A stretch of DNA of 64,000 nucleotides from Enterocloster bolteae (GTDB lineage: Bacteria; Bacillota; Clostridia; Lachnospirales; Lachnospiraceae): positions 2,914,001 through 2,978,000 of the forward strand of contig NZ_CP022464.2 of NCBI RefSeq assembly GCF_002234575.2. Direction: 5' to 3'. Below, piece by piece: positions 8,075 through 16,386 of this stretch (its first letter is position 1; each line of letters starts with the position of its first letter). The notes under the pieces are model-generated. The model searched no databases. It worked only from the letters and a program-made list of their open reading frames with translations, and was not told the origin of the DNA. A program made the translations under genes and the position numbers.

Positions 8075-8710
8075 ATGAATATTGTTGTTCGAAATGAAGA
8101 AACAAAAGACTACCGCAGAACAGAAGAAGTTGCACGAGAAGCATTTTGGAATTTATATTTTCCAGGCGCAGCAGAGCATTATGTGGTGCATCAAATGCGT
8201 TCTCATACTGACTTTATCCCAGAACTTGCTTTTGTCATTGAGGTGGATGGCATTGTTGAAGGTGCTATATTTTACACACATTCTAAAATTGTAACGGAGC
8301 AAGGAGAATTTCCAACCATAAGTTTTGGACCTGTTTTTATTTCTCCGAAATATCATAGACAAGGTTTAGGAAGAAATTTAATTACACATTCTATTCAAAA
8401 GGCTAAAGAAATGGGATATTCTGCAATCTTAATACTGGGATACCCATATCATTATGAACCATATGGTTTTTGTGGCGGAAAAAAATTTGGTATCGCAATG
8501 GCAGATGGACATTTTTATAAAGGTCTTTTGGTATTACCGTTAAAAGAAAACGCCTTGCATGGAAAAAGTGGATATGTTGTATTCTCAGATGCACTAGAAG
8601 CGGAAGAAAAGGATATTCTGAATTTTGATGCTACTTTTCCGCAAAAAGAAAAGAAAGTATTACCTTGCCAACAAGAGTATGAAACTGCTTGTGCTATGTT
8701 AGATGAATAA
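8075..8710 (+). CDS. GNAT N-acetyltransferase
   Basis: 211 aa, ATG 8075 after GAGGTGGG. A GNAT acetyl-CoA site is visible: FGPVFISPKYHRQGLGRNLI (motif A with R/Q-x-x-G-x-G/A) followed by a helix and GYSAILILGYP. The C-terminal part (YHYEPYGF) matches the YhbS-like subgroup. Substrate unknown. It is 10 bp after rsgA and cotranscribed, with both behind the leader/hairpin, so the two may form one stress or antibiotic-responsive cassette (inference). Confidence 0.8.
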   Translation: MNIVVRNEETKDYRRTEEVAREAFWNLYFPGAAEHYVVHQMRSHTDFIPELAFVIEVDGIVEGAIFYTHSKIVTEQGEFPTISFGPVFISPKYHRQGLGRNLITHSIQKAKEMGYSAILILGYPYHYEPYGFCGGKKFGIAMADGHFYKGLLVLPLKENALHGKSGYVVFSDALEAEEKDILNFDATFPQKEKKVLPCQQEYETACAMLDE

Positions 8711-8740
8711 ATGGATATAGAAATTTTATGATTTCAACGA

Positions 8741-8765
8741 AGCGACTGAGTGATCAGTCGCTTTT
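8741..8765 (+). terminator. terminator after the GNAT gene
   Basis: 9-bp perfect stem AGCGACTGA / TCAGTCGCT around GTGA, followed by TTTT. The stop codon of the convergent minus-strand gene lies inside the 3' arm. Confidence 0.7.
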
Positions 8766-9368
8766 GTTATGGATAAAATGTGTTATAAATAAGCGAAAGA
8801 CCTCCTGATCCGTTTCCAAATCCCGTGACAGAAAGCGTTTCGTGATTTCAATGACGATACCTTGGCGAAATAGCTGCATCAAAGAACAATGAAGAAAACA
8901 ATTTATTAGTTGCTGCTGAAACTTTTCCCAAGCACTTTTTCCCAGATATTCTATGAGTTTTTCTTCTGTTTGCCTGAAATCGACTAGGTCAACAGATAGA
9001 TGATAAGAATGCATATATTCATGATAAAACTCTTTCAGTGCTTGTTCTAATAAGGAATCTGCCAGTGCAGTCCAGCAAAGTTCCATTTCAGTGGAAGTCT
9101 CCTGACAATCAAACCTGGGTATGGAACTGTCGTTATTTTCTAAATCATCCTGTATTTTCTTTTGTAAATCTGAAATGGATTGATCAATTTCATCTTCCAA
9201 AGCACAGAAATCCATTTCCACAATCAAGCGAAAAAACATGGATAGATAATGATTGAGTAGATAACTTTTCTGTCCAAGGAGCTGATGAAATTCTTTTGCG
9301 GTACGAAAAATATCTGAGAACGCTGATGTGTTTTCAGATTGGTACGAAAGAAAATATTGAAAAATATC
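8754..9368 (-). CDS. hypothetical helical protein
   Basis: 204 aa. The frame extends further upstream, but ATG at 9368 has AGGTGG at good distance and the upstream extension runs into the intergenic region. The protein is almost entirely predicted helix, acidic, with no membrane span and no recognised motif. It is the only minus-strand gene in this block and is divergent from the HipA-like pseudogene. Function unknown. Confidence 0.5.
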   Translation of the reverse strand, partial: DIFQYFLSYQSENTSAFSDIFRTAKEFHQLLGQKSYLLNHYLSMFFRLIVEMDFCALEDEIDQSISDLQKKIQDDLENNDSSIPRFDCQETSTEMELCWTALADSLLEQALKEFYHEYMHSYHLSVDLVDFRQTEEKLIEYLGKSAWEKFQQQLINCFLHCSLMQLFRQGIVIEITKRFLSRDLETDQEVFRLFITHFIHNKSD

Positions 9369-9519
9369 CATAAATAAAAACCACCTGTTCACCAAAGTCG
9401 GCAAAGCCGTTTGTGGTATATAAATTCTGTTGACGAAAGGTGTCAAGTAAAAAGCAGTATATTTCTTGACTGACACAGAACTTATGGGTATGATTCTAAA
9501 AAAGCCAGAGGTGAGGATA

Positions 9520-10710
9520 GTGGAATTTACATTGATGCATAGAGAAATCAAAGTCGTAGATATAGAAATGGACTCGTTTTATCACATCAAAAGCATAAAA
9601 AATATATACGCAGCAGCACATATGCCAGTAGGAACGATGCAAAAACAAGACGCAGATCAGCAGGCTCTGGCAAAGTGGTGGAGCAGACGAACCATACCAA
9701 AAGGTCGAACAAGACTGCAGGAGGTCTTGGATATAAGAAATATTCTTACATCAAAAGAATTGCTCAAAGACAGTTTTGGGTTAAGTTTATCAGATCAATA
9801 TTGGTTGAAACCAAAAGATTCCTCTTTGTCATGGGAGCAAATCCAGTTTTTTGACAACGATTTCTCGGAACAGTTTGGAGAAATGATGCTGGGAAATTTG
9901 GAAATTACAGAATGCTTTGACACCATGACACCAGATGTTGTGCTGGAAGGTCGGTTGGAAAAGGCATGGAAAATCAGAGATGGAAAACGAGTTTTAATAA
10001 AAGGCGGAAGTAATCCATACCAGCAGGAACCTTTATGTGAAGTGATTGCTTCTGGGATTGCGGAAAGGTTGTGCATCCCACATACGAAGTATACATTGCT
10101 GTGGGAGCATGAAAAACCGTTTTCTGTCTGCCAGGATTTCATTACTTCTGAAACGGAATTGGTATCGGCTTACCATATCATGTAGAGCAGAAAGAAGCCA
10201 AAGGATCTCTCGGACTATGAATTTTATCTGAATTGTGCGGAACAACTTGGCGTAAAAAACATAAGAGAGCAGACAGAAAAAATGATTGTTTTGGATTTTC
10301 TGATCGGAAATACGGACAGGCATTTCAATAAATTTGGCTTGATTCGGAATGCAGTTACATTGGAATGGATTGGTGTTGCACCTATATTTGACTGTGGAAC
10401 ATCACTGTGGTATAACACACAGGAACGTCTGATCAAACCGCTTTCTCCCAATCTACCAGCCAAGCCTTTCAAGAAAACCCATAGAGAACAGATTAAACTG
10501 GTAAAAGATTTTTCATGGTTAGACATGAAAAAGTTAAAAGGTATGGAAGAAGAAATGGAAGAAATCCTATCTCAGTCACCTTACATCAGCAGAGAACGCA
10601 GGGCAGTTTTATGCGATGCGTTCTGACAAAGAGCAGAACTGCTGGGAGAGATTGCAAACGAACACACGATAAAAGAGGATATTTCACAAGAAAATGATAT
10701 GATTTTCTAA
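9520..10710 (+). pseudogene. HipA-like kinase gene with two in-frame stops
   Basis: One reading frame encodes a HipA-like Ser/Thr kinase but is cut by TAG at 10183-10185 and TGA at 10624-10626; it ends at TAA 10708-10710. The kinase core is plain: IKGGSNPYQQEP (nucleotide-binding), then FLIGNTDRHFNKFG (catalytic D-x-x-x-x-N-x-D-R-H) and PIFDCGTS (metal-binding). The start is uncertain: GTG 9520 directly follows AGAGGTGAGG, while ATG 9535 is an alternative. The frame never shifts, so the loss is by two point mutations. No HipB-like partner gene is adjacent. Confidence 0.75.
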
Positions 10711-10740
10711 TCCAGAACAATAGAATAAGCAAAACAAAGA

Positions 10741-10770
10741 AAAGGCGAGCCAAAAGGTTAGCCTTTTTTT
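10741..10770 (+). terminator. terminator after the HipA-like pseudogene
   Basis: AAGGC-GAGCC-AAAA-GGTTA-GCCTT imperfect stem followed by seven T residues. Confidence 0.65.
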
Positions 10771-11136
10771 GCGCCCTGTTTGCCCTTGTGTGCCGCTTTG
10801 CGGAGCAAGTGGAGTAGTTGCAGGGCAAGGCAGTTTGGAGCGAATTTGCCCCGATTTTGGGCGAAGGGAAAAAGAGGGTATTGGAAATTAATATCTGTAA
10901 AAGGGAACTTTGACAGATGCGAAAAATGTTTGCAGGTTAAATACCGGCTCAGAACAGCCGGTAAAATCCCTCAAATCCCCGCAGTGCGGGGATTTTTTGC
11001 AGACGCTGGTCAAAAGCGGACGGCACTGGTTTGTGGCTATGAAAACAAAAAATAGGAAGATTCCCTTAGAAAAAAGGCGATTTTGCACAGGTGCTGGTAC
11101 CAGCTCAGTGCCAAAGTTTACGAAAGGAGACCAGCT
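10771..11136 (+). other. non-coding, hairpin-rich region before the mobilisation genes (candidate oriT)
   Basis: About 370 bp with no convincing gene; short frames here lack ribosome sites and recognisable products. It contains the hairpin ACCGGCT/AGCCGGT (10943-10962), a 9-bp GC-rich hairpin with a T run (10974-10998), and the palindrome GCTGGTACCAGC (11093-11104). Origins of transfer usually lie just upstream of the relaxosome genes and carry such repeats, so oriT here is an inference from position and structure only. Confidence 0.35.
10974..10998 (+). terminator. GC-rich hairpin with T run
   Basis: AATCCCCGC / GCGGGGATT perfect 9-bp arms (10974-10982, 10986-10994) around AGT, followed by TTTT. 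Reads as a rho-independent terminator upstream of the mobilisation operon. Confidence 0.65.
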
Positions 11137-11260
11137 ATGAAAAGTCAAGTATAAATTAGGTGGAAATTTCAATTCCGTGTTTCGCAGAAAGAAGGGTAAC
11201 TTTAACAAAGCTCCCTAAAAGCCCTTTTTCAAAATCTATCGATTATGGTATACAGACCTC

Positions 11261-12424
11261 TTATTCGAGGTTGAATGCTACTTCGTCAGTGAGCATCTTC
11301 CAGATGACTCTGACAAGTTTGCCAGCACAGTGCCCAAGGGCATTGTAATGAGTCCGGCCTTCCGCTCTCTTGGCATCATAATAAGCTTTGAAAGTAGCAT
11401 TGTTTTTTACGACATTGTGAGCTGCATTCATGAGGGCATAGCGTAGCACTTTAGATCCTCTTTTGGACATCCTGGTTCTGTGAGCCTGGAAGTTTCCAGA
11501 CTGATAAACGGTCGGATCCAGTCCAGCAAATGCAAGCAGTTTCTTTGGATTAGAGAATCGGTGTATATCACCAATCTCACCAAGAATCATTCCGCCATTC
11601 ACGACACCAATTCCGGGAATGGTCATAATTACAGAGTGCAGGCAGGTGACAAGATTTGCCATTTCAAGCTCTGTAGAAAAAGTTGGCTATCCAGTAACTC
11701 GATCTGTTCAATGGTATGAGTTATTTGAATAGATAGAGAACTGTCATTGACACCGACAGACTTCTGTGCGAGAACTCTTAATTCTCTGGCTTTATCCTTA
11801 CCGAAATGGCCGTGGGAAGCAACTTCGAGGGTGTGAGCAAGATGGGTCAAATGCATAGAAGCAATAGCGTTGGGTGTCGGAGCCTCCTTAAGGACGGCAT
11901 AGACAGAGTTTTGATGCAAGCCAGACTTAAAGAAGTATTGTAGTTCCGGGAATGCCTGGTCTACATAGGAAGTCAGCTGAATTTTTAAGCGTGTACGCTG
12001 CTTCACAAGTTTCTGGCGGAATCTACCGAGCTCTTTGAGCTCAATGTAATCCAGATCCTCTAAGGCCATAAACCGAAGGAATCCTGCATCATAAGGGTTT
12101 TAGCAATCACAAACGTGTCGACTTTATCAGTCTTCGTTTTGCGTACATTATTTTACGCATGAACGAAGTCTGGATAGGGTTGAGAACACACACTTTAAAG
12201 CCCTTGCTGATGAGAAAACGAACAAGGTTGTCACCGTAGTGTGCCGTTGATTCAAGACCTATGATGATACTGTTCTGGTCAAGTGGTGCCAGATGAGAAA
12301 GCAGTAGATAGAAGCCATCATAGTTATTAGAAAATTTGAACGGCTCGATGAGTATTTCGCCGTCGGAAGAAATCGCGGCGGCGAAATGGTTGAGTTTGGC
12401 AATATCAATGCCTACGTAAATCAT
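11261..12424 (-). pseudogene. IS110-family transposase, frameshifted
   Basis: N-terminal RuvC-like DEDD domain starts at ATG 12424 (YVGIDIAKLNHFAAAI, then IIGLESTAHYG) and the C-terminal Tnp_20 domain is present (MTIPGIGVVNGGMILGEIGD, later RYALMNAAHNVVK with the catalytic serine region). Three single-base losses break it: near 12151-12154 (T run on the plus strand), near 12070-12075, and near 11676-11680 (A run). Each needs a -1 shift to restore the family sequence (NNVRKTKTDKVDTFV; FMALEDL; TELEMANLV). Confidence 0.85.
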
Positions 12425-12605
12425 GAGGTTGTACCTCCCTTTCATAAAGTCTGATACCGTGATATCCACCAGCAGTTATCATCGTAGACTTGATTGAAAT
12501 AAGTACTCAGAGCAAACGCTCCGGCAACATCCAGCTAATAAACAATTCAGATAAAAGAGATGGCAATACACTCCTGTCGAGTAGTCGAGGCTACAAAAAA
12601 ACATC
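12425..12605 (-). ncRNA. candidate IS110 bridge-RNA region
   Basis: Non-coding 5' end of the IS110 copy, between the transposase start and the element boundary. Members of the IS110 group express a structured RNA from this end that pairs target and donor DNA. I place it by position only; I did not fold it, and the host transposase is broken. Confidence 0.3.
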
Positions 12606-12698
12606 AAAAGTCACAGTATCTGAATGTATTAAACCACGAAACAGAAAAAGAAAGGAAGTATGTTGTGTTTGCTTCTAACAACATCATACAAGAATAAA

Positions 12699-13115
12699 AT
12701 GAGCGAGGAATATAAAAAACAAAGATACAGCGTATGGCTTTCCAAAGATGCAGTTCAAAAAAGCGATGCTGCGGTTGTAATGGAAGGTTTGACAAATCGC
12801 AGTGACTTTATTGAAAAAGCAATTCATTTTTATTCCGGATATCTTTATCAGGAAAAACACATGGATTTTTTATCTGATGTGATGATGGAAACTGTATCTG
12901 GCATTATGAAAACTTCCGAAAACAGACTGTCAAAGATGCTTTTCAAAATCGCAGTGGAGATGGCAAAGCTGGAAAGTATGCTTGCCGCTATCAATGACAT
13001 GGATGAGGCAACCATGCGAAGACTTCATATCCATTGCGTCAATGAAGTAAAAAAGATAAACGGAATTCTCACTATGGAAGAAGCTGTGAGGTATCAAAGG
13101 AGTGATGAAGAGTGA
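12699..13115 (+). CDS. MobC-like ribbon-helix-helix relaxosome protein
   Basis: 138 aa, start ATG 12699. There is no ribosome site, but the stop of the upstream small gene (12695-12697) is adjacent, so translation was probably coupled before the IS110 insertion. The N-terminus (KKQRYSVWLSKDAVQKSDAA, then TNRSDFIEKAIHFYSGYL) is an RHH DNA-binding motif as in MobC/accessory nicking proteins; the rest is helical. It precedes the relaxase by one gene. An upstream in-frame ATG at 12660 is less likely. Confidence 0.65.
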   Translation: MSEEYKKQRYSVWLSKDAVQKSDAAVVMEGLTNRSDFIEKAIHFYSGYLYQEKHMDFLSDVMMETVSGIMKTSENRLSKMLFKIAVEMAKLESMLAAINDMDEATMRRLHIHCVNEVKKINGILTMEEAVRYQRSDEE

Positions 13116-13675
13116 GATACAAGTTTTATAGTCCTGTGCAGGGCATTATAGATTATGACTTCAACAAAGATATGGAATACGATGCTTATTTTGATGAGTA
13201 TTGCATTGAAGACTTAGAAAAAAAGGATTTTGATTATTTGACAGGAGAAGACATTACAGTTTATGAGGAATACATCAATCAAATGATTGAAAAAGATTTG
13301 AAAAAAGAATTAGATGAAGGCATGGGACTGATGCAGTACTTTAATTATGGAAGCAGAGAAAACTACAAAGAATTGTTAGAAAAAGTAAAGTCAGCCTATC
13401 CAAGAATTGAAACTGTAAGAAATAAGGCATACGGTGTTATGGTCTGCGATATACAAAAGCCGCTTAATGAGAAGGAAATAGAAATACTAAAAGATTATTT
13501 TGCCGGGCAGTATAGTGACGGCTGGGGTGAGGGCTTTGCTCAGAGAGGAATTGAAACACTGTGCGGTGTATTGTATTTAGATTTTTATTCAGATGACTTC
13601 TATATTGAAACAGAAGACGAGTTGAAAAATAGTTTGGAATCGAAACAAGACAATGAGATGCAATTTGAAATGTAG
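13112..13675 (+). CDS. acidic ICE protein between RHH and relaxase
   Basis: 187 aa, GTG 13112 with AGGAG at 13098-13102, overlapping the previous stop. Strongly acidic and aromatic. The C-terminal half has YSDGWGEGFAQRGIET, a segment seen in many clostridial ICE proteins of unknown function. Charge and fold-like features recall DNA-mimic antirestriction proteins, but I have no motif-level proof. Sits immediately before the relaxase gene. Confidence 0.5.
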   Translation: MRYKFYSPVQGIIDYDFNKDMEYDAYFDEYCIEDLEKKDFDYLTGEDITVYEEYINQMIEKDLKKELDEGMGLMQYFNYGSRENYKELLEKVKSAYPRIETVRNKAYGVMVCDIQKPLNEKEIEILKDYFAGQYSDGWGEGFAQRGIETLCGVLYLDFYSDDFYIETEDELKNSLESKQDNEMQFEM

Positions 13676-13683
13676 GTGATGAT

Positions 13684-15045
13684 ATGCCAAGATTTATTTT
13701 ATCGCTAAGATATTTGAAAATGAAAAAACCATCACAAGTAAAAAACTATGTAAAGTATGTTGCGACAAGACCAAACGCAGAAAAGTTTGAGGTGAATCAG
13801 TCACAAAGAGAAGCCACTGAACACCAGAAGAGATGGATTGAAAAAGAACTAAAAGCAAATAAAGAATTGAGAGAAAGCTGCGAACAAGAGTATGAAGACT
13901 ACTTGCAAAATCCAACAAGAGAAAACGCTATGGAACTGATCAATAAAATTGCCGAAGAAGGTTTGGCAAGGGAAGACAGCATGGAAAACTATGTTGGCTA
14001 CCTTGCCAAAAGACCAAGAGCAGAACGAGGAAAACAGGGACACGCACTGTGGAATGGATCAGATAAAGAAATTGATCTGAATCAGGTGGCAAAAGAAGCT
14101 GCGGAACATAACGGCAACATCTGGACATTTGTTTTGTCATTGAAACGAGAGGATGCAGTTCGTCTTGGATATGATAATGGCAATATGTGGCGAGAACTGG
14201 TACGAGGCAAAGCACCAGAGATTGCAAAGGCAATGGGAATCCCTGTAGAGCATTTTGTGTGGTATGGAGCTTTTCATAATGAGGGGCATCATCCTCATAT
14301 CCATCTGATGTGCTATTCTAAAAAGCCCAAAGAAGGTTATCTTGGATCAAAAAACCTTATGAAACTAAAAAGTTCCTTTGCCAACGAGATATTCCATGAT
14401 GAGCTGTATTACATCTATGAGCAGAAAGATGAAGTCAGGGACGAGCTGAAAAATTACTTTAACAGGAAACTGAAACAGGCAATGACAATGGAATATACAG
14501 ATCATCCAAAAGTGGAAGCTTTGCTTTGGGAGTTATCTCAAAAACTGAAAACAGCAAAACACAAAAAGGTTTATGGAAGGCTGGAGAAAGAAAATAAAAT
14601 ACTGGTAGACGAGATCGTCAAAGAAATCAGCAAGGACAAAAAGATTTCACAAGCCTATGAAAGCTGGCTGGGATTGAAAGACGATATCCTTTCTACATAT
14701 CAGAATCAGGAGCGAGCCAGAAGAACCCTTGCGGAAGAACCAGAGTTCCGCAATATCAAAAACATGGTTTTGAAATCTGCATTGATACTGTTGGAAATGA
14801 ATGAAGTCATAGCAGCAGAACCAGAAGAACGAAATCATGAAATAGTAAATCCTCAAGAAAGCTGGCAAGAACGAACAAAAAAGTATCATCAAATGCAGGC
14901 GCAAAAACAGTTCCTGCTTCTGATGAAACACATCAGCCATATGATTGAAGAGGATTATGACAGAAAGAAACAACAGATTCATGTAGATAAGAAGCTGATG
15001 CGTAAGATCATGGAAAAGAAAGAAGCCCATGGACAGAAAATGTAA
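13684..15045 (+). CDS. MobP-type relaxase
   Basis: 453 aa, ATG 13684 after AGGTGATG. The relaxase three-histidine motif HNEGHHPHIHLM is near residues 198-209, preceded by a motif-I-like N-terminus (SQVKNYVKYVATRPNAEK and YVGYLAKRPRAER, with conserved Tyr). This matches the MobP3 group of Firmicutes ICEs. The enzyme nicks oriT and pilots the strand. The C-terminal half is long, charged and helical, as usual for interaction with the coupling protein. Confidence 0.85.
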   Translation: MPRFILSLRYLKMKKPSQVKNYVKYVATRPNAEKFEVNQSQREATEHQKRWIEKELKANKELRESCEQEYEDYLQNPTRENAMELINKIAEEGLAREDSMENYVGYLAKRPRAERGKQGHALWNGSDKEIDLNQVAKEAAEHNGNIWTFVLSLKREDAVRLGYDNGNMWRELVRGKAPEIAKAMGIPVEHFVWYGAFHNEGHHPHIHLMCYSKKPKEGYLGSKNLMKLKSSFANEIFHDELYYIYEQKDEVRDELKNYFNRKLKQAMTMEYTDHPKVEALLWELSQKLKTAKHKKVYGRLEKENKILVDEIVKEISKDKKISQAYESWLGLKDDILSTYQNQERARRTLAEEPEFRNIKNMVLKSALILLEMNEVIAAEPEERNHEIVNPQESWQERTKKYHQMQAQKQFLLLMKHISHMIEEDYDRKKQQIHVDKKLMRKIMEKKEAHGQKM

Positions 15046-15057
15046 GGAGGGAAGCGT

Positions 15058-15909
15058 ATGAGATGGAAAAAATATGGTGTTGAGATGGATATGACAGGGA
15101 TTACAAGGAAAGCTGTGGCAGAGATTTTAGCGGAACAGTTTGATACAAAAGTCGTTTTCTGTCTGTCGGACAATGGATATAACGTTCCGGATCAAAATCA
15201 AAGGCTGTGGCGTATTCTTCCCTCTGACAGCATCAAGGCAGAAAAATATAACGGAGAAAAAGTGGTGGGAGCAAACTATATGTACCAAGTGAAACTGCTC
15301 TCACCATTTTTATATGAAAATGAATTTCCAATGCTGGAAAAAGCCTTGGAACAGTTGGAACTAAGAGGTGCTATCGTCAATGACTCTACAAAAATAAATT
15401 TACTTCTGGATGTAAGTTGTATTGAGAACTGGGAGAAGTACCAAATCAATCTGGAAAATCTTTATGAGAGCAAAGGGGAATTATTTCAAAAAGCGTTAGA
15501 AATTCCCTTTTCACAAGTGGCAGACACTGATCAAGATAACGGCATCATTTCCTTTCCTTATTTCAAAAGCACAATCAATAAAAAAGAATTGCTCAGTGAT
15601 ATTCAGTTCGCGCAGATCGTCAGCAGCTTTGCAGAAAACAACCGTACTGTCAGCCAAAAGAAAAGCGAGAATCAAAATGATAAATTCATGATGCGTACTT
15701 GGTTGGTGCGAGCTGGCATGGTAGGCGAAGAATATAAGTTTGCAAGAAAAATGCTGACAAAAAATCTGGAAGGCAACTCCGCATGGCAGAAGATGATGGA
15801 ACCAACGGAAATCGAATCAAAAGAAGTCTGCAATCAGGCTCAATCAGAAGAAATGATGGATAACCATGTAGAGGAACAAGTAGTTAGTGATTTGGAATTG
15901 GAAGTATGA
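15058..15909 (+). CDS. amidoligase-like protein lacking catalytic residues
   Basis: 283 aa, ATG 15058 after AAGGAGGG. The order of segments follows amidoligase-family (COOH-NH2 ligase) proteins of ICEs: YGVEMDMTGITRKAVAE at the start, WRILPSDSI, VKLLSPFLYENEFPMLEKA, NDSTKINLLLD, FKSTINKKELLSDIQFAQ and TWLVRAGMVGEEYKFARKML. But the usual G-I-H-x-H-V is here KINLLL, and the Arg-bearing E-F/W-R before F-x-S-T is SFPYF. It is probably a pseudoenzyme kept for a structural role. Neighbours the GGCT-like gene, the normal partner of amidoligases. Confidence 0.6.
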   Translation: MRWKKYGVEMDMTGITRKAVAEILAEQFDTKVVFCLSDNGYNVPDQNQRLWRILPSDSIKAEKYNGEKVVGANYMYQVKLLSPFLYENEFPMLEKALEQLELRGAIVNDSTKINLLLDVSCIENWEKYQINLENLYESKGELFQKALEIPFSQVADTDQDNGIISFPYFKSTINKKELLSDIQFAQIVSSFAENNRTVSQKKSENQNDKFMMRTWLVRAGMVGEEYKFARKMLTKNLEGNSAWQKMMEPTEIESKEVCNQAQSEEMMDNHVEEQVVSDLELEV

Positions 15910-15921
15910 GGGGGCTGAAAC

Positions 15922-16386
15922 ATGATTTATTTATTGACCTATGACGGATATATGAAGGAAGAAAAGATACAGGAGATTTGTCCATCAGCAAAACTGTTTA
16001 TGCAATGCGGTCTAAAAGACTGTACATTGGAATTCCACAGGTTTTATGAAACCGCTATGCCTACACTAGAGCAGGGAGAAGAAATCGTGCCAGCAGTCAT
16101 TTGGAAGTTGGAAGAATCTGATTTAAAGAACATGGAAGCAATTTATCCCAATGAAATCTATCAAAAGACAAACTGGAACCTGAAAACAGAAAAAGGTGTT
16201 TTGGATGTAATGGTTTTTCTAATGAGAGAAACACCATTTGCATTCCCGAAAGAAAAAGAAGTGGAAGCAATGGAAGAAGCGTATGAGGAACACAGCTTTG
16301 ATTACAGCAGTGTAGAAAATGCTCTGGACAGGGCAAAAGACAGGGAGGAAGCATATGGCACTTTATACCCAGGAACAGATCGATAA
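15922..16386 (+). CDS. GGCT/AIG2-like protein lacking the family active site
   Basis: 154 aa. The strand pattern follows gamma-glutamylcyclotransferase-like (AIG2) proteins: MIYLLTYDGYMKEEKI aligns with the Y-G-S-N-M loop, CPSAKLFMQCGLKDCTLEFH with the C-P-x-A-x-hydrophobic-G-x-L-x-x-W segment, and VPAVIWKLEESDLKNMEAIY with V-x-x-hydrophobic-W-x-hydrophobic-x-x-x-D. The substrate loop reads YDGY rather than YGSN and the catalytic Glu after the tyrosine is not at its place. The 3' end overlaps the next gene by 32 bp. Confidence 0.6.
   Translation: MIYLLTYDGYMKEEKIQEICPSAKLFMQCGLKDCTLEFHRFYETAMPTLEQGEEIVPAVIWKLEESDLKNMEAIYPNEIYQKTNWNLKTEKGVLDVMVFLMRETPFAFPKEKEVEAMEEAYEEHSFDYSSVENALDRAKDREEAYGTLYPGTDR

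Larger units (their letters stand above)
11148..12613 (-). mobile_element. IS110-family insertion sequence, decayed
   Basis: About 1466 bp containing a minus-strand IS110 transposase, flanked by AAAAGTCA at 11140-11147 and 12606-12613. Boundaries come from the interrupted small gene on both sides and the shared 8 bp, so they may be off by the length of that repeat. Size fits the family. The ~180 bp between the transposase start (12424) and the right edge is the 5' non-coding end, where IS110 elements encode their bridge RNA. Confidence 0.65.
11137..12697 (+). pseudogene. small ICE gene split by IS110
   Basis: The 5' piece starts at ATG 11137 after GAAAGGAG and reads MK, then the insertion follows. 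The 3' piece resumes near 12606 and reads SQYLNVLNHETEKERK, then VVFASNNIIQE, stopping at TAA 12695-12697, one base before the start of the next gene. Joining the pieces across the repeated AAAAGTCA needs one extra A to restore the frame. A ~31-residue product, normally coupled to the RHH gene, is inferred. Product unrecognised. Confidence 0.5.

Noticed and set aside
10780..11208. Small frames in the region before IS110
   Set aside because: None has a ribosome site or recognisable product; hairpins and stops on all strands fit non-coding DNA better.
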